From: Defluviimonas sp. SAOS-178_SWC
GTDB lineage: Bacteria; Pseudomonadota; Alphaproteobacteria; Rhodobacterales; Rhodobacteraceae
Reading direction: 5' to 3'
Assembly (NCBI RefSeq): GCF_039830135.1
Contig: NZ_CP156081.1
Coordinates: 1-64,000, forward strand
DNA length: 64,000 bases
In this document: positions 10,807 to 18,563 of the stretch, one piece after another
How the letters are laid out: each line of letters starts with the position of its first letter
How positions within the stretch are numbered: the first letter of the stretch is position 1
Translations under genes and position numbers: made by a program
The notes under the pieces: generated by a model
The model's input: only the letters and a program-made list of their open reading frames with translations
Database searches by the model: none
Told to the model about the DNA's origin: nothing

Positions 10807-10834
10807 AGGCCGCCGCATGGGCGGCCTGATTTTT
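10807..10834 (+). terminator. Attenuator terminator of the trpS leader
   Basis: 8-bp GC-rich stem AGGCCGCC/GGCGGCCT with loop GCATG, then GATTTTTC. It sits between the Trp leader peptide and the trpS start. Confidence 0.75.
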
Positions 10835-10881
10835 CCCGGACCCGATCATGCGGCGCCTCCTCGCTCCCAGAGGACACACCC

Positions 10882-11217
10882 ATGACCAGACCAATCATCC
10901 TCACCGGGGATCGCACGACCGGTCCAGTGCACATCGGCCACTATGCAGGCCCGCTTCGAAACCGTTTGCGGTTTCAAGACGATCATGAGCAATTCCTCTT
11001 GCTGGCGGACATGCAGGCCCTCACCGACAACGCGCGTGATCCGGCAAAGGTCCGCAGAAATGTGATGGAGGTCGCGCTCGATTACCTGGCCGTAGGCATC
11101 GACCCTGAACGTACGACGATCTGCCTGCAATCGCGTCTTCCGGCGTTTGCCGAGTTCTCCATGCTTTATCTGAACTTTCCGTCGGCATCTCGGGGACGAG
11201 CCTTGCGTGGTGGGTGA
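10882..11217 (+). pseudogene. trpS: Tryptophanyl-tRNA synthetase, N-terminal fragment
   Basis: 111 codons. Residues 1-97 are a clear class I TrpRS N-terminus: ILTGDRTTGPVHIGHYAGPLRNRL with the HIGH-type motif, then LLLADMQALTDN and LDYLAVGIDPERTTICLQS. After SMLYLNF the text turns into unrelated PSASRGRALRGG and stops. A full enzyme is about 330 aa, and the KMSKS loop and anticodon-binding part are absent here. It is probably an accessory copy broken by deletion. It lies divergent from hipBA and keeps its attenuator. Confidence 0.85.
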
Positions 11218-11273
11218 TTCAGGATGACCGCGGCGCCGGTTGAAGACTTCGGGAAAGGGTCCGGGACAGTGTT

Positions 11274-11594
11274 CTAACCGCCGTCACCGTCATAGCGGCC
11301 GTACTGGCCCGGTCCCTTGCCTTCCGTGCCGGTGATCGCGGCGTAGATGAAGTAGAGGGTCGTCAGGACCGTGATTAGCCACGGCGCGAAGGTCAGCACG
11401 GGGATCATGATCGCGGCGAAGAGCGCGATCTCGACGAAGTCGCCGGATCTCGGATCTGGACGATTTCGTCGAGAACCGACAATTTCGGAAATCCCCCCGA
11501 GAAGATTTGTTCGATCTGGTTTTTCCGAAAATGAAAGTCTGGTGTGGTTTTTTTTAATTGGTATCAGTGTGTTGGCACTTCTTAAAGAGCGCAA
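11274..11594 (-). other. Possible small membrane protein or gene remnant
   Basis: The minus-strand frame ends ALFAAIMIPVLTFAPWLITVLTTLYFIYAAITGTEGKGPGQYGRYDGDGG*: two hydrophobic stretches and a glycine-rich tail. The N-terminal part (MRSLRSANTLIPIKKNH) looks random and has no convincing ribosome site. It may be the end of a lost membrane-protein gene. The next stretch, 11595-11810, shows only GCGCAA-rich words and no supported gene. Confidence 0.3.
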
Positions 11595-11810
11595 GATATC
11601 GGGTCAATGGCGACATGTTATGCGCAAAATGCGCGCAATGTTTTGAGCTTTGACTGTCCGAAAAGCGAAAGGAAACCGTAGGCAGCCGCGTACGATTACG
11701 CGCCCCTACAGGTGATCGGCGCAGTCTAGCGAGCGCGTGACGGAGCCCCGCTTATACACCGGAATGCGGGGCACGCTTCCGGGACCGCGCGCAATTGCGG
11801 CTGAACGGAG

Positions 11811-12443
11811 TTACGCCGGCGACGGCGCCGCGGTTTTCGGGAACAGAAGCTCCAGATAGTCCCTGAACTGCTCCGACTGGCGCGCGGTCATGCCCGGGTT
11901 GCTGTAAGCCCGCTGCAGGATCAGCCCGCCCTCGATCACCGAAACGAACAGTTCCGCAAGGCGCTTGGCCGTCACCGGCCGCACGGGCGGGTAGCGGTCG
12001 ATCACCTCCTGGAACTTGCGGATATACATCGCCGTCCAGGTCTGGAGCGTTTCGGCCACGAAGTCCTTCACGTCATTCTCGAAGTGACCGTCCTCGTAGG
12101 TGTAGAGCGCGTACATGCAGCCCTTCGGCGGGTTCTCGGGATCGGCAAGGTAGATTTCGAAGTCGGTCAGGAACTGCACGAGCTGATCCATCGGATCGTC
12201 ATGCATGGCTTCCGCCCGCGCGAGAATGGTGCGGAACATCCTGATGTCGTTCTCGCCGTACCAGCGCATCAGCTGGTTCGCCAGATCGGCCTTGGACTTG
12301 AAGTGGTGGAAGAAGGCGCCCTTCGACACACCGGTTTCGGCGAGGATGTCGTCGACGGACGTGCCGGCAAAGCCCTTCCGCATGACGAGGGCCTTGGCCG
12401 CTGTCAGGATCTTCTCTTTCGCCTGCGCGCCTTTTGGGGTCAT
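11811..12443 (-). CDS. TetR/AcrR-family transcriptional repressor
   Basis: 210-aa regulator from the ATG at 12443, which has GGAAAG 8 nt upstream. A TTG at 12464 would add seven residues. The N-terminal helix-turn-helix reads KILTAAKALVMRKGFAGTSVDDILAETGVSKGAFFHHFKSKADL, and the C-terminal ligand domain contains PPKGCMYALYTYEDGH with a single cysteine. It is divergent from ygjV, and repeated ACAGACCAAA words with a GTCTGT arm lie between them, likely its operators. The ligand is unknown; a reactive or electrophilic inducer is plausible given the sulfur genes downstream. Confidence 0.88.
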   Translation of the reverse strand: MTPKGAQAKEKILTAAKALVMRKGFAGTSVDDILAETGVSKGAFFHHFKSKADLANQLMRWYGENDIRMFRTILARAEAMHDDPMDQLVQFLTDFEIYLADPENPPKGCMYALYTYEDGHFENDVKDFVAETLQTWTAMYIRKFQEVIDRYPPVRPVTAKRLAELFVSVIEGGLILQRAYSNPGMTARQSEQFRDYLELLFPKTAAPSPA

Positions 12444-12518
12444 ACCTTTTGCTTTCCGGTTCAATAGGTCTGTTTATCATAGGTGAGGCAGACCACGAGA
12501 GCCACCCTGAATCTGCAT

Positions 12519-12627
12519 GTTTCATTCGTGTTTCAGAACAATCCATTCTCTGAAACCATCGAAACCCGGCGGAATCTATCTCAATAACAGACCAAATGGT
12601 ACGCATTTAACAGACCAAACAGTCTGT
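12519..12627. promoter_or_regulatory. Divergent tetR/ygjV control region
   Basis: Two motif sets. (1) ACAGAC-N6-GTCTGT at 12610-12627, a related ACAGACCAAATGG at 12587-12599 (23 bp earlier), and a GTCTGT copy at 12468-12473: probable TetR operators. (2) GTTTC at 12519 and 12530 facing GAAAC at 12552 and 12561 (9-bp period), the same GAAAC word used in the boxes at 14114, 15101, 18023 and 22229. Confidence 0.6.
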
Positions 12628-12644
12628 AAATGACGGAGCCGACC

Positions 12645-13190
12645 ATGACCTCTCTGTTTGAACATGCCGCCGACATGCCGCTGGCCCCCCTGTTCGCAGC
12701 CGCCGGTCTTGCGGCGCAACTGGTCTCGCCGCTGTTCCGCAAGCGCGAGGCGATGCTGAGCGTGCAGCTCGGCGCCTCCTGCTGTTACGCGGCGACCTAC
12801 GCGCTTCTGGCGCAACAGACGGCGACCGCCATCTGCCTCACCGGAGCGATACAAACGAGTGTCGCGCTTCTGGCCGGCGACCGCCCCTGGCTGCGCAAGA
12901 TGGGCTATGTGTTCTTGCCGGCCGTGCTGGCGATCGGCGCGCTGACCTATGCGGGCCTGCCCACGATCCTCGCCGTCACGGCCTGCTGCCTGACCATGAT
13001 CGGCCGGCTGCAATCCGAAACGCTGGCGATGCGGCGCGTCCAACTTGGCGCCACGCCCTTCAACGCGACCCACGACATTCTCATCGGCGCCTGGCCCTGT
13101 GTCGCCGGCGCGCTGGTGACGTTCGGCATCGCCGTCTCGGCGCTTCACCGCGAACAGCGCGACGTCCGCGCCGGTGCGAAAGCGCCCTGA
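12645..13190 (+). CDS. YgjV-family inner-membrane protein
   Basis: 181-aa polytopic membrane protein, about six hydrophobic segments, with the MRRVQLGATPFNATHDILIGAWP stretch typical of the YgjV family (function unknown). I chose the ATG at 12645, preceded by GGAG at a good distance. An in-frame ATG at 12630 overlaps the TetR operator. It leads ygjV-dsrE-rhodanese, so it is probably under TetR control and expressed with sulfur-handling proteins. Confidence 0.8.
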   Translation: MTSLFEHAADMPLAPLFAAAGLAAQLVSPLFRKREAMLSVQLGASCCYAATYALLAQQTATAICLTGAIQTSVALLAGDRPWLRKMGYVFLPAVLAIGALTYAGLPTILAVTACCLTMIGRLQSETLAMRRVQLGATPFNATHDILIGAWPCVAGALVTFGIAVSALHREQRDVRAGAKAP

Positions 13191-13255
13191 ACCCGATCCC
13201 GGCCGGACCGGGGACTGTCCGGAACCCATCCCATCATCAGCAAAGGAACAGAAAG

Positions 13256-13627
13256 ATGGAAAACCAAACCAAGAAACTCGCGATTGTCGTCTCTCGCGGT
13301 CTCGATGACGAACGCGCGACGGTGGCCTTCACCATCGCCAACACGGGCATCGCCTCCGGACAGCAGGTGACGCTGTTCATGGTCAGCGCGGGCGTCGACG
13401 TCGTGCGCAAGGGGGCCGCCGACAACGTGCGCATGAACCCCTTCGATCCGCCGCTGAAGGAGCTGATCGACAAGTTCCAGTCGGGCGGCGGCCGGATCCT
13501 CGTCTGCCCGCCCTGCGCCAAGGTGCGTGGATACACCGAGGGCGACTTCATCGACGGCGTGCAGGTCGTCGGTTCGCCCGCGCTCCACGCCCTCATCCTC
13601 GACGGCGCCGCGACGCTGAGCTTCTGA
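13256..13627 (+). CDS. DsrE/DsrF-like sulfur-relay family protein
   Basis: 123-aa soluble protein with a DsrE-type fold pattern (KLAIVVSRGLDDERATVAFTIANTGIASGQQVTLFMVSAGVDVV). A CPPC motif at 84-87 lies where sulfurtransfer members carry a persulfide-bearing cysteine. Role inferred: sulfane-sulfur binding or transfer. It lies between ygjV and the rhodanese gene (29-nt gap), consistent with one operon. Confidence 0.8.
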   Translation: MENQTKKLAIVVSRGLDDERATVAFTIANTGIASGQQVTLFMVSAGVDVVRKGAADNVRMNPFDPPLKELIDKFQSGGGRILVCPPCAKVRGYTEGDFIDGVQVVGSPALHALILDGAATLSF

Positions 13628-13655
13628 GACAAACCCGAGACAAGGAGAAACACCC

Positions 13656-14021
13656 ATGACTTCCTGCAGCAACACCGGCGTCGTCGAGAATTCCATCGCG
13701 ACCGCGATCACCGTTTCCGAGGCGCAAGCCTTCCACGGACGGGCCGGCGTCGAGTTCGTCGATCCGCGCCCGGCCGAAGCCATCGCGGCGACGACGGGCA
13801 AGATCCCCGGCGCGCGGGTCATCCCGATCACGGATATCGAGGCGGGCACCCTGCCACCGGCCTTTGCCGACCGCTCGATCCACATCGTGGCATCCTGCCA
13901 GGCAGGCCCGATGGCGTCCCGCGCGGCGGCGGCCTTCGCGAAGCTCGGCTTTGCGCGGGTCAGCTGGATCTACGGCGGAACCCAGGCCTGGATCGAAGCC
14001 GGGCTGCCGGCCGTCCGCTGA
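13656..14021 (+). CDS. Single-domain rhodanese-like sulfurtransferase
   Basis: 121-aa rhodanese domain. It has FVDPRPAEAI (CH2A-like element), then the active-site loop CQAGPMAS with Cys81, and ends YGGTQAWIEAGLPAVR as in single-domain rhodaneses. It is expected to carry a cysteine persulfide and move sulfane sulfur. The residues before 15 (MTSCSNTGVVEN) are unusual and carry an extra Cys. It ends the ygjV-dsrE-rhodanese run. Confidence 0.85.
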   Translation: MTSCSNTGVVENSIATAITVSEAQAFHGRAGVEFVDPRPAEAIAATTGKIPGARVIPITDIEAGTLPPAFADRSIHIVASCQAGPMASRAAAAFAKLGFARVSWIYGGTQAWIEAGLPAVR

Positions 14022-14113
14022 CGCCCGGCGTTCGCCCCGAGATACCGGGAAAGCGCCGCCGCGACCGTGGCGGCGCCAAGCCTTCCCCAGTCCCGTTGCC
14101 GACCGCGCCCGCC

Positions 14114-14150
14114 GAAACCATTGAAACAGAGCGCGCAATTCCACTGAAAC
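14114..14150 (+). promoter_or_regulatory. GAAAC box array upstream of osmC
   Basis: GAAAC at 14114, 14123 and 14146: spacing 9 then 23 bp. The third copy is 81 bp before the osmC ATG. The gap is one helical turn shorter than the 33-bp gap in the three sister arrays. Confidence 0.65.
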
Positions 14151-14226
14151 GCGGCGCCTCTAGACCTCCTGTCCATCGGGCGAACGGATCGCCCGCCAAA
14201 CCAGAAGACAGACAGGAGATTTAAGA

Positions 14227-14808
14227 ATGACCACCGCTACTCTCGAAAAGCCTGCCAAGGTCGCGATCAACGGCGTCGACGTGCCGACCTTCATCGCCAC
14301 GCTCGGCGTCGTCGGCCAGCAGCCCGACATCGCCAAGTTCACCTTCCGAGCCAATGGCGAATGGCTTTCGGGCACGCATTCGCGGACCGCGTTCTCCGGC
14401 TATTTCGGCGCGATGGCCGAGCAGGAGCACAAGGCGCGCTACACGATCGACGGCGACCACCCGCAGGTGCTTTGCGGAACCGACAACGGCGTCACGCCGG
14501 TCGAGATGCTGCTTGCCGGGCTTTCGGCCTGCATCACCGCCGGGATCGGCAACATCGCATCGATCCGCCAGGTGAAGCTGCACTCGGTCGAAACCACCGT
14601 CGAGGGCGACATCAACCTCAATGGCATCCTCGGCCTCGACAAGACCGTGCGCAACGGTTTCGCCGGCATCCGTGCGACCTTCAAGATCAAGGGCGACGCG
14701 CCGGACGAGGTGCTTGAGCAGATCGTCCAGCAGTCGGTGGCCCGCTCGGCGGTGTTCGACGTGCTGACGAACGGCGTTCCGGTGACCGTCGCCGCCGTGG
14801 CGAACTGA
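14227..14808 (+). CDS. OsmC-family peroxiredoxin-like protein
   Basis: 193-aa OsmC/Ohr-superfamily protein. It has a central VLCGTDNGVTPVEMLLAGLSACITAGIGNIASIRQV stretch, with Cys83 and Cys102 in the region that carries catalytic thiols in the family, and a C-terminal ferredoxin-like part. Members reduce organic or fatty-acid hydroperoxides, and some act on persulfides. It has its own GAAAC box array. SD AGGAG lies close to the ATG (GACAGGAGATTTAAGA). Confidence 0.85.
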   Translation: MTTATLEKPAKVAINGVDVPTFIATLGVVGQQPDIAKFTFRANGEWLSGTHSRTAFSGYFGAMAEQEHKARYTIDGDHPQVLCGTDNGVTPVEMLLAGLSACITAGIGNIASIRQVKLHSVETTVEGDINLNGILGLDKTVRNGFAGIRATFKIKGDAPDEVLEQIVQQSVARSAVFDVLTNGVPVTVAAVAN

Positions 14809-14871
14809 TCCCCGGTGGCGGGGCATGTCCCCGCCCCCACCCCAGAAACGCACATTCAAAGGAGCAAGACG

Positions 14872-15030
14872 ATGCAACCGACCTCGATGATCAAGACCTT
14901 CGGCGACGGTTTCGACCACGTGGGAACCGAAGACGCGTTCCGCAGCTTCATCGCATGGTGGAACGAGAAGAGCCATTTTCCGGTCGACATGGAGCAGGAC
15001 GAGGACCAGGACGTCCCCCTGGCCGCCTGA
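14872..15030 (+). CDS. Small acidic protein of unknown function
   Basis: 52-aa frame MQPTSMIKTFGDGFDHVGTE...EQDEDQDVPLAA with a strong ribosome site (AAGGAGCAAGACG) before the ATG. The C-terminus is very acidic, and a Trp pair (FIAWWNEK) suggests a small fold or partner-binding peptide. It follows osmC by 63 nt and is likely co-transcribed. I recognise no family. Confidence 0.65.
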   Translation: MQPTSMIKTFGDGFDHVGTEDAFRSFIAWWNEKSHFPVDMEQDEDQDVPLAA

Positions 15031-15100
15031 CACCGGCCACCGGCCCGGATGAACGCCCGCAGCGAAGGCTGCGGGCGTCTTCGTTTCTACGGGACGCGCG

Positions 15101-15147
15101 GAAACAACTGAAACCACAAGCCCCGCGTCGCGTCGACGGTTTGAAAC
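15101..15147 (+). promoter_or_regulatory. GAAAC box array upstream of the flavoprotein operon
   Basis: GAAAC at 15101, 15110 and 15143: spacing 9 then 33 bp. The third copy starts 52 bp before the ATG at 15195. Confidence 0.7.
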
Positions 15148-15194
15148 AGCGTCCCGGCACTCTGCGTCCATGAAATCGGATATCGGAGCACGAC

Positions 15195-16436
15195 ATGTCG
15201 ACGCGTAGGGACGTCATCATCATCGGGGCAGGGCAAGCTGGCCTCGCCATGAGCCGGTCGCTGACCTTGCGTGGCATCGACAACATCGTGCTCGAACGCG
15301 GCCGGGTGGGCGAGCGCTGGCTGTCCGAAAGGTGGCCGGGGCTGACCCTTCTGACACCGAACTGGATGAACGCGCTGCCGGGCATGAAACCGGCCGGAGC
15401 GGCCGATGCGTTCATGCCGGCCGCAGAGTTCGCCGAGGTCCTCGACCGGTATCGCGCACGGCTCGCGGCACCCGTCGTGACGGATTGCGCGGTGCTCTCC
15501 GTCACGCGGGCGGGGCGCGGGTTTCGGGTTCTGTCGACGGCCGGGGAATGGCTCTGCCGTTCGGTGGTGCTGGCGACGGGCGCCTGCGACCGCGCGGCGA
15601 TCCCGGCCTGGGCGGCGGAGCTGCCCGACCGCGTTCTTCAACTGGCGCCCTCGCAATATCGGGGCCCGCAATCGCTGCCCGCCGGCGGGGTTCTCGTCGT
15701 CGGCGCCTCGGCCACGGGCGTTCAGCTCGCCTCGGACATCCAGGCAAGCGGACATCAGGTGACGCTTTCGGCCGGACGGCATGTCCGGGCACCGCGCCGG
15801 TATCGCGGTCAGGATCTCTTTCGCTGGCTCGACGGCAGTGGCTTTCTTTACGAGCCGCGCTCTCGCGCTACGGCCCGCCCGGTCGCCCTGCCCTCGCTGC
15901 AACTCGTCGGCAGCGCGGACAACGGCGAGATCGGCCTTGCCACGCTTGCCGCGCAAGGCGTCAGGATCGCCGGGCGCGCGCTCGGGACCACCGGCGCAAG
16001 TGTGCGGTTTGCCCCCACGCTCGCGATGGAATGCGCGGCCGCAGAGGTGCGGCGGCGCAAGCTCCTTGCCGTGATGGACCGGCACATATCCGCGTCGGAC
16101 ATCGACGCCCCCGGCGACCTGGGCGCGTGGGAGCCGCAGGTGCCGTCCACGGCGAGCTTCGCCGGCACCGAGATGCCGAGGGACGAGATCCGGACGGTGA
16201 TCTGGGCGACCGGCTTCCGACGCAGCTATCCGTGGCTGCACCTTCCCGTGCTCGATTCATCGGGCGAGATCATCAGCGACGGCGGGCACACGCCCGTGGC
16301 CGGGCTCTTCACGCTTGGCCTGCCGTTCATGCGCCATCGCAGTTCCGCCTTCATCTACGGCGCCGGTCGCGACGCCGAGGCGATCGCGTCCTCCGTTTCC
16401 CGCCACCTCGACAACAGCGCCGCGCGCGCCGCCTGA
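15195..16436 (+). CDS. FAD/NAD(P)-binding monooxygenase-like flavoprotein
   Basis: 413-aa flavoprotein. The N-terminal FAD-binding fold shows VIIIGAGQAGLAMS at 7-20. A second dinucleotide-binding motif, GVLVVGASATGVQLAS, is near 165-180. A late ATGF motif (TVIWATGFRRSYPWLHLP) is typical of flavin-containing monooxygenase/YUC-like enzymes. Likely a two-nucleotide-fold oxidoreductase using NAD(P)H and oxygen; substrate unknown. It follows a GAAAC array and is separated from the next flavoprotein by 11 nt. Confidence 0.85.
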   Translation: MSTRRDVIIIGAGQAGLAMSRSLTLRGIDNIVLERGRVGERWLSERWPGLTLLTPNWMNALPGMKPAGAADAFMPAAEFAEVLDRYRARLAAPVVTDCAVLSVTRAGRGFRVLSTAGEWLCRSVVLATGACDRAAIPAWAAELPDRVLQLAPSQYRGPQSLPAGGVLVVGASATGVQLASDIQASGHQVTLSAGRHVRAPRRYRGQDLFRWLDGSGFLYEPRSRATARPVALPSLQLVGSADNGEIGLATLAAQGVRIAGRALGTTGASVRFAPTLAMECAAAEVRRRKLLAVMDRHISASDIDAPGDLGAWEPQVPSTASFAGTEMPRDEIRTVIWATGFRRSYPWLHLPVLDSSGEIISDGGHTPVAGLFTLGLPFMRHRSSAFIYGAGRDAEAIASSVSRHLDNSAARAA

Positions 16437-16447
16437 AAGGACCTACC

Positions 16448-17605
16448 ATGATCAAGACACTTCAACCCCAATACTATGATGCCGTCATTGTCGGCGCGCG
16501 CTGCGCCGGGGCGGCCACCGCCCTGCTGCTGGCCAGGCAGGGGGCGCGTGTTCTCGTCGTCGATCACGACCAGCCGGGATCTGACACGATGTCGACCCAT
16601 GCGCTGATGCGCGGCGCGGTGATCCAGCTGAAGAAATGGGGCGTTCTCGACACGCTCATCCGCGCGGGAACGCCGGCCATTCGCCGCACCAGTTTTCTCT
16701 ACGGTGATCAGGTGTTCGACGTCGACATCAAGCCCGAGCATGGCGTCGATGCCCTCTATGCTCCGCGCAGGAGCCTCCTCGATGCGACGCTCGCCGAGGC
16801 TGCGGGCGCGACTGGCGCCGAGTTTCGCTACGGGACGGGCTGCACGGGACTTCTGTTCGACGAGGCCCGCCGGGTGCGGGGCGTCACGCTGCGCGCCCCG
16901 TCCGGCGCGACCGAGGAGGTCTGCGCGGGGATCGTCATCGGCGCGGACGGCCGCCGTTCCGCCGTCGCGCGGTATGTCGGCGCCACCGTCTCGCGGCAGG
17001 CGACGAACAGCATCGCCTGCGTCTATGCCTACATGAGCGGCCTGCCCAATCATGGCTACCGCTGGCATTTCGCGCCCGGCGCGGCTGGCGGGATCATCCC
17101 GACGAACGAGGGCCTGTCCTGCGTCTTCGCGGCCGTCGCGCCCGGCGTCCTGGCGGAAGCCCGGACCAATGGCACCGCCTCGCACGAAGCGCTCATCGCG
17201 CGTCATCTGCCCGTTCTCGCCGACGAGATCGCCGGTGCCGCCCCTGTCGAGCGGCCGGTCACCTTCCCCGGCAGCTACGGCTATTTCCGGCAATCCGCCG
17301 GGCCGGGCTGGGCGCTTGTCGGCGATGCGGGCTACTTCCGCGACCCGCTGACCGCGCACGGGATCACCGACGCGCTCAGGGACGCCGAGGTGCTGGCCGA
17401 TGCGGTCGTGCGCGGCAATGTGGGCGCCTACCCGACGCTTCGCGATGCGCTGTCTTCGGAGTTCTTCGAGATAACCGACCAGATCGCCGCGCTCGACTGG
17501 TCGATGGAAGAGATCCAGCGCCATCATTACAGGCTCAACAAGGTGATGAAGGCCAATCAGGACCGGATCGCGGGAATCGGCGGCGCGCTCCCCCGGGCCG
17601 CCTGA
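16448..17605 (+). CDS. FAD-dependent oxidoreductase (PHBH/geranylgeranyl-reductase-like)
   Basis: 385-aa flavoprotein with one FAD fold: YDAVIVGARCAGAATALLLARQGARVLVVD at about 10-39, the GADGRRSAVAR motif near 170 and the GDAG motif (WALVGDAGYFRDPLTAHGITDALRDAE) near 285. These are marks of the aromatic hydroxylase/GGR superfamily. The substrate cannot be told. The start ATG is 11 nt after the first flavoprotein gene, and a strong bidirectional terminator follows. Confidence 0.87.
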   Translation: MIKTLQPQYYDAVIVGARCAGAATALLLARQGARVLVVDHDQPGSDTMSTHALMRGAVIQLKKWGVLDTLIRAGTPAIRRTSFLYGDQVFDVDIKPEHGVDALYAPRRSLLDATLAEAAGATGAEFRYGTGCTGLLFDEARRVRGVTLRAPSGATEEVCAGIVIGADGRRSAVARYVGATVSRQATNSIACVYAYMSGLPNHGYRWHFAPGAAGGIIPTNEGLSCVFAAVAPGVLAEARTNGTASHEALIARHLPVLADEIAGAAPVERPVTFPGSYGYFRQSAGPGWALVGDAGYFRDPLTAHGITDALRDAEVLADAVVRGNVGAYPTLRDALSSEFFEITDQIAALDWSMEEIQRHHYRLNKVMKANQDRIAGIGGALPRAA

Positions 17606-17620
17606 CCATCCGGCGCGAAC

Positions 17621-17657
17621 ACGACAAAGGCCCGCCTGCATGGCGGGCCTTTCGTCG
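17621..17657. terminator. Bidirectional rho-independent terminator
   Basis: AAAGGCCCGCC/GGCGGGCCTTT stem (11 bp) with loop TGCAT, extended by ACGAC/GTCGT with one bulge. It closes the flavoprotein operon. Confidence 0.85.
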
Positions 17658-17698
17658 TTGCCCATAGTCGCTTCAGGGTCGGACGTTCGACCAGACGC

Positions 17699-17725
17699 AA
17701 AAAGACCCGCCGGCGAGGGCGGGTC
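17699..17725 (-). terminator. Terminator of the DUF1127-like gene
   Basis: On the minus strand, GACCCGCC pairs with GGCGGGTC around a 6-nt loop and is followed by five T. It lies 34 nt past the stop of the small gene at 17759. Confidence 0.8.
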
Positions 17726-17758
17726 AGTCAGGGAGGGAGGCTGGGAACGTGGCCCCGC

Positions 17759-17908
17759 TCAGATGCGATGGGCAAGGCGCGTCGCGTGGTCGAGCTGGAG
17801 GCCGATATCGCGGGCGTGCCAGGGGTCGAGATGGCGGGTCGCGCGGTAGAGCGTCCGTGCCTCGCGGCGTTCGAGCAGGGAGTTGTGAAGATCGTTCAGG
17901 GCTTTCAT
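17759..17908 (-). CDS. Small DUF1127-like protein
   Basis: 49-aa basic peptide MKALNDLHNSLLERREARTL...HLDPWHARDIGLQLDHATRL. The R-rich helix plus ARDIGL pattern matches the DUF1127 class of small arginine-rich proteins, often stress-induced and RNA-related in Rhodobacterales. GGAGACAAGAC precedes the ATG. It is divergent from the truncated-hemoglobin operon and has its own terminator. Confidence 0.7.
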   Translation of the reverse strand: MKALNDLHNSLLERREARTLYRATRHLDPWHARDIGLQLDHATRLAHRI

Positions 17909-18022
17909 GTCTTGTCTCCGGGTTTCGGTTGCGATGCCCTGACTATCCACCCCGAGCGTTTCAGCCGAATGTCCGGCGCGGGGCGATCGTGCTTCAATTC
18001 CTGCGCCCGGGTGGGGGTGCCT

Positions 18023-18069
18023 GATACATTTGAAACAGGACGGTGCCCTTTCAGACACAGAGCTGAAAC
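18023..18069. promoter_or_regulatory. GAAAC box array between the DUF1127-like and truncated-hemoglobin genes
   Basis: GATAC at 18023 (one mismatch), GAAAC at 18032 and 18065: spacing 9 then 33 bp, the same layout as at 15101 and 22229. It sits in a divergent intergenic region (17909-18202) and may serve either side. Confidence 0.65.
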
Positions 18070-18202
18070 ACGCGCGGGAAATGCTTGTGCGGGGAACTGA
18101 TTGAAAAACTTGCCACATGGGCCGGGTTTGACCATGCTCGACGACACAACAACAGATCGCGTCGGCGACAAGAAGGCTCTCATGGGTCAGGAGGGGGTTC
18201 CC

Positions 18203-18559
18203 ATGCAAAAATCACTTTTTGAGAAGTATGGTGGGTTTTCGGTCGTCAGCAGGATCGTCCTCGACCTTTACGACCGGCTCCTCGACGATGACGATGTCGG
18301 TCCGTTCTTCGACGAGGTCGAAATGGCCCGCATCGTCGACCACCAGACGAAGTTCGTGTCGTCCCTGATGGGGGGGCCGGCGTCCTATACGGACGACCAG
18401 ATCGAGAAGATGCATGCGCGTCTCACGATCACGAACGCGCATTTCGACACGTTGCAGGGGATCTTGCGGCAGACGCTCCTCGATCATGGCGTCAGCGAGG
18501 AAGATGCCGATGCGATCACCGCTTCGTTCGAGGCGCGCCGCAAGCTGGTAGTGGAGTAG
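18203..18559 (+). CDS. Group I (2/2) truncated hemoglobin
   Basis: 118-aa truncated globin. It has SLFEKYGGFSVVSRIVLDLYDRLL with B10-type Tyr23, DHQTKFVSSLMGGPASY, and proximal His71 in KMHARLTITNAHFD. Members bind O2, NO or CO; some detoxify NO, others sense. I chose the ATG at 18203 because GGAGGGGGTTCCC stands just upstream. It is the first gene of a tight operon with a PAS-cyclase (4-nt gap), hybrid kinase and response regulator, which points to a signalling or protective role for the gas it binds. Confidence 0.88.
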   Translation: MQKSLFEKYGGFSVVSRIVLDLYDRLLDDDDVGPFFDEVEMARIVDHQTKFVSSLMGGPASYTDDQIEKMHARLTITNAHFDTLQGILRQTLLDHGVSEEDADAITASFEARRKLVVE

Positions 18560-18563
18560 GCCC

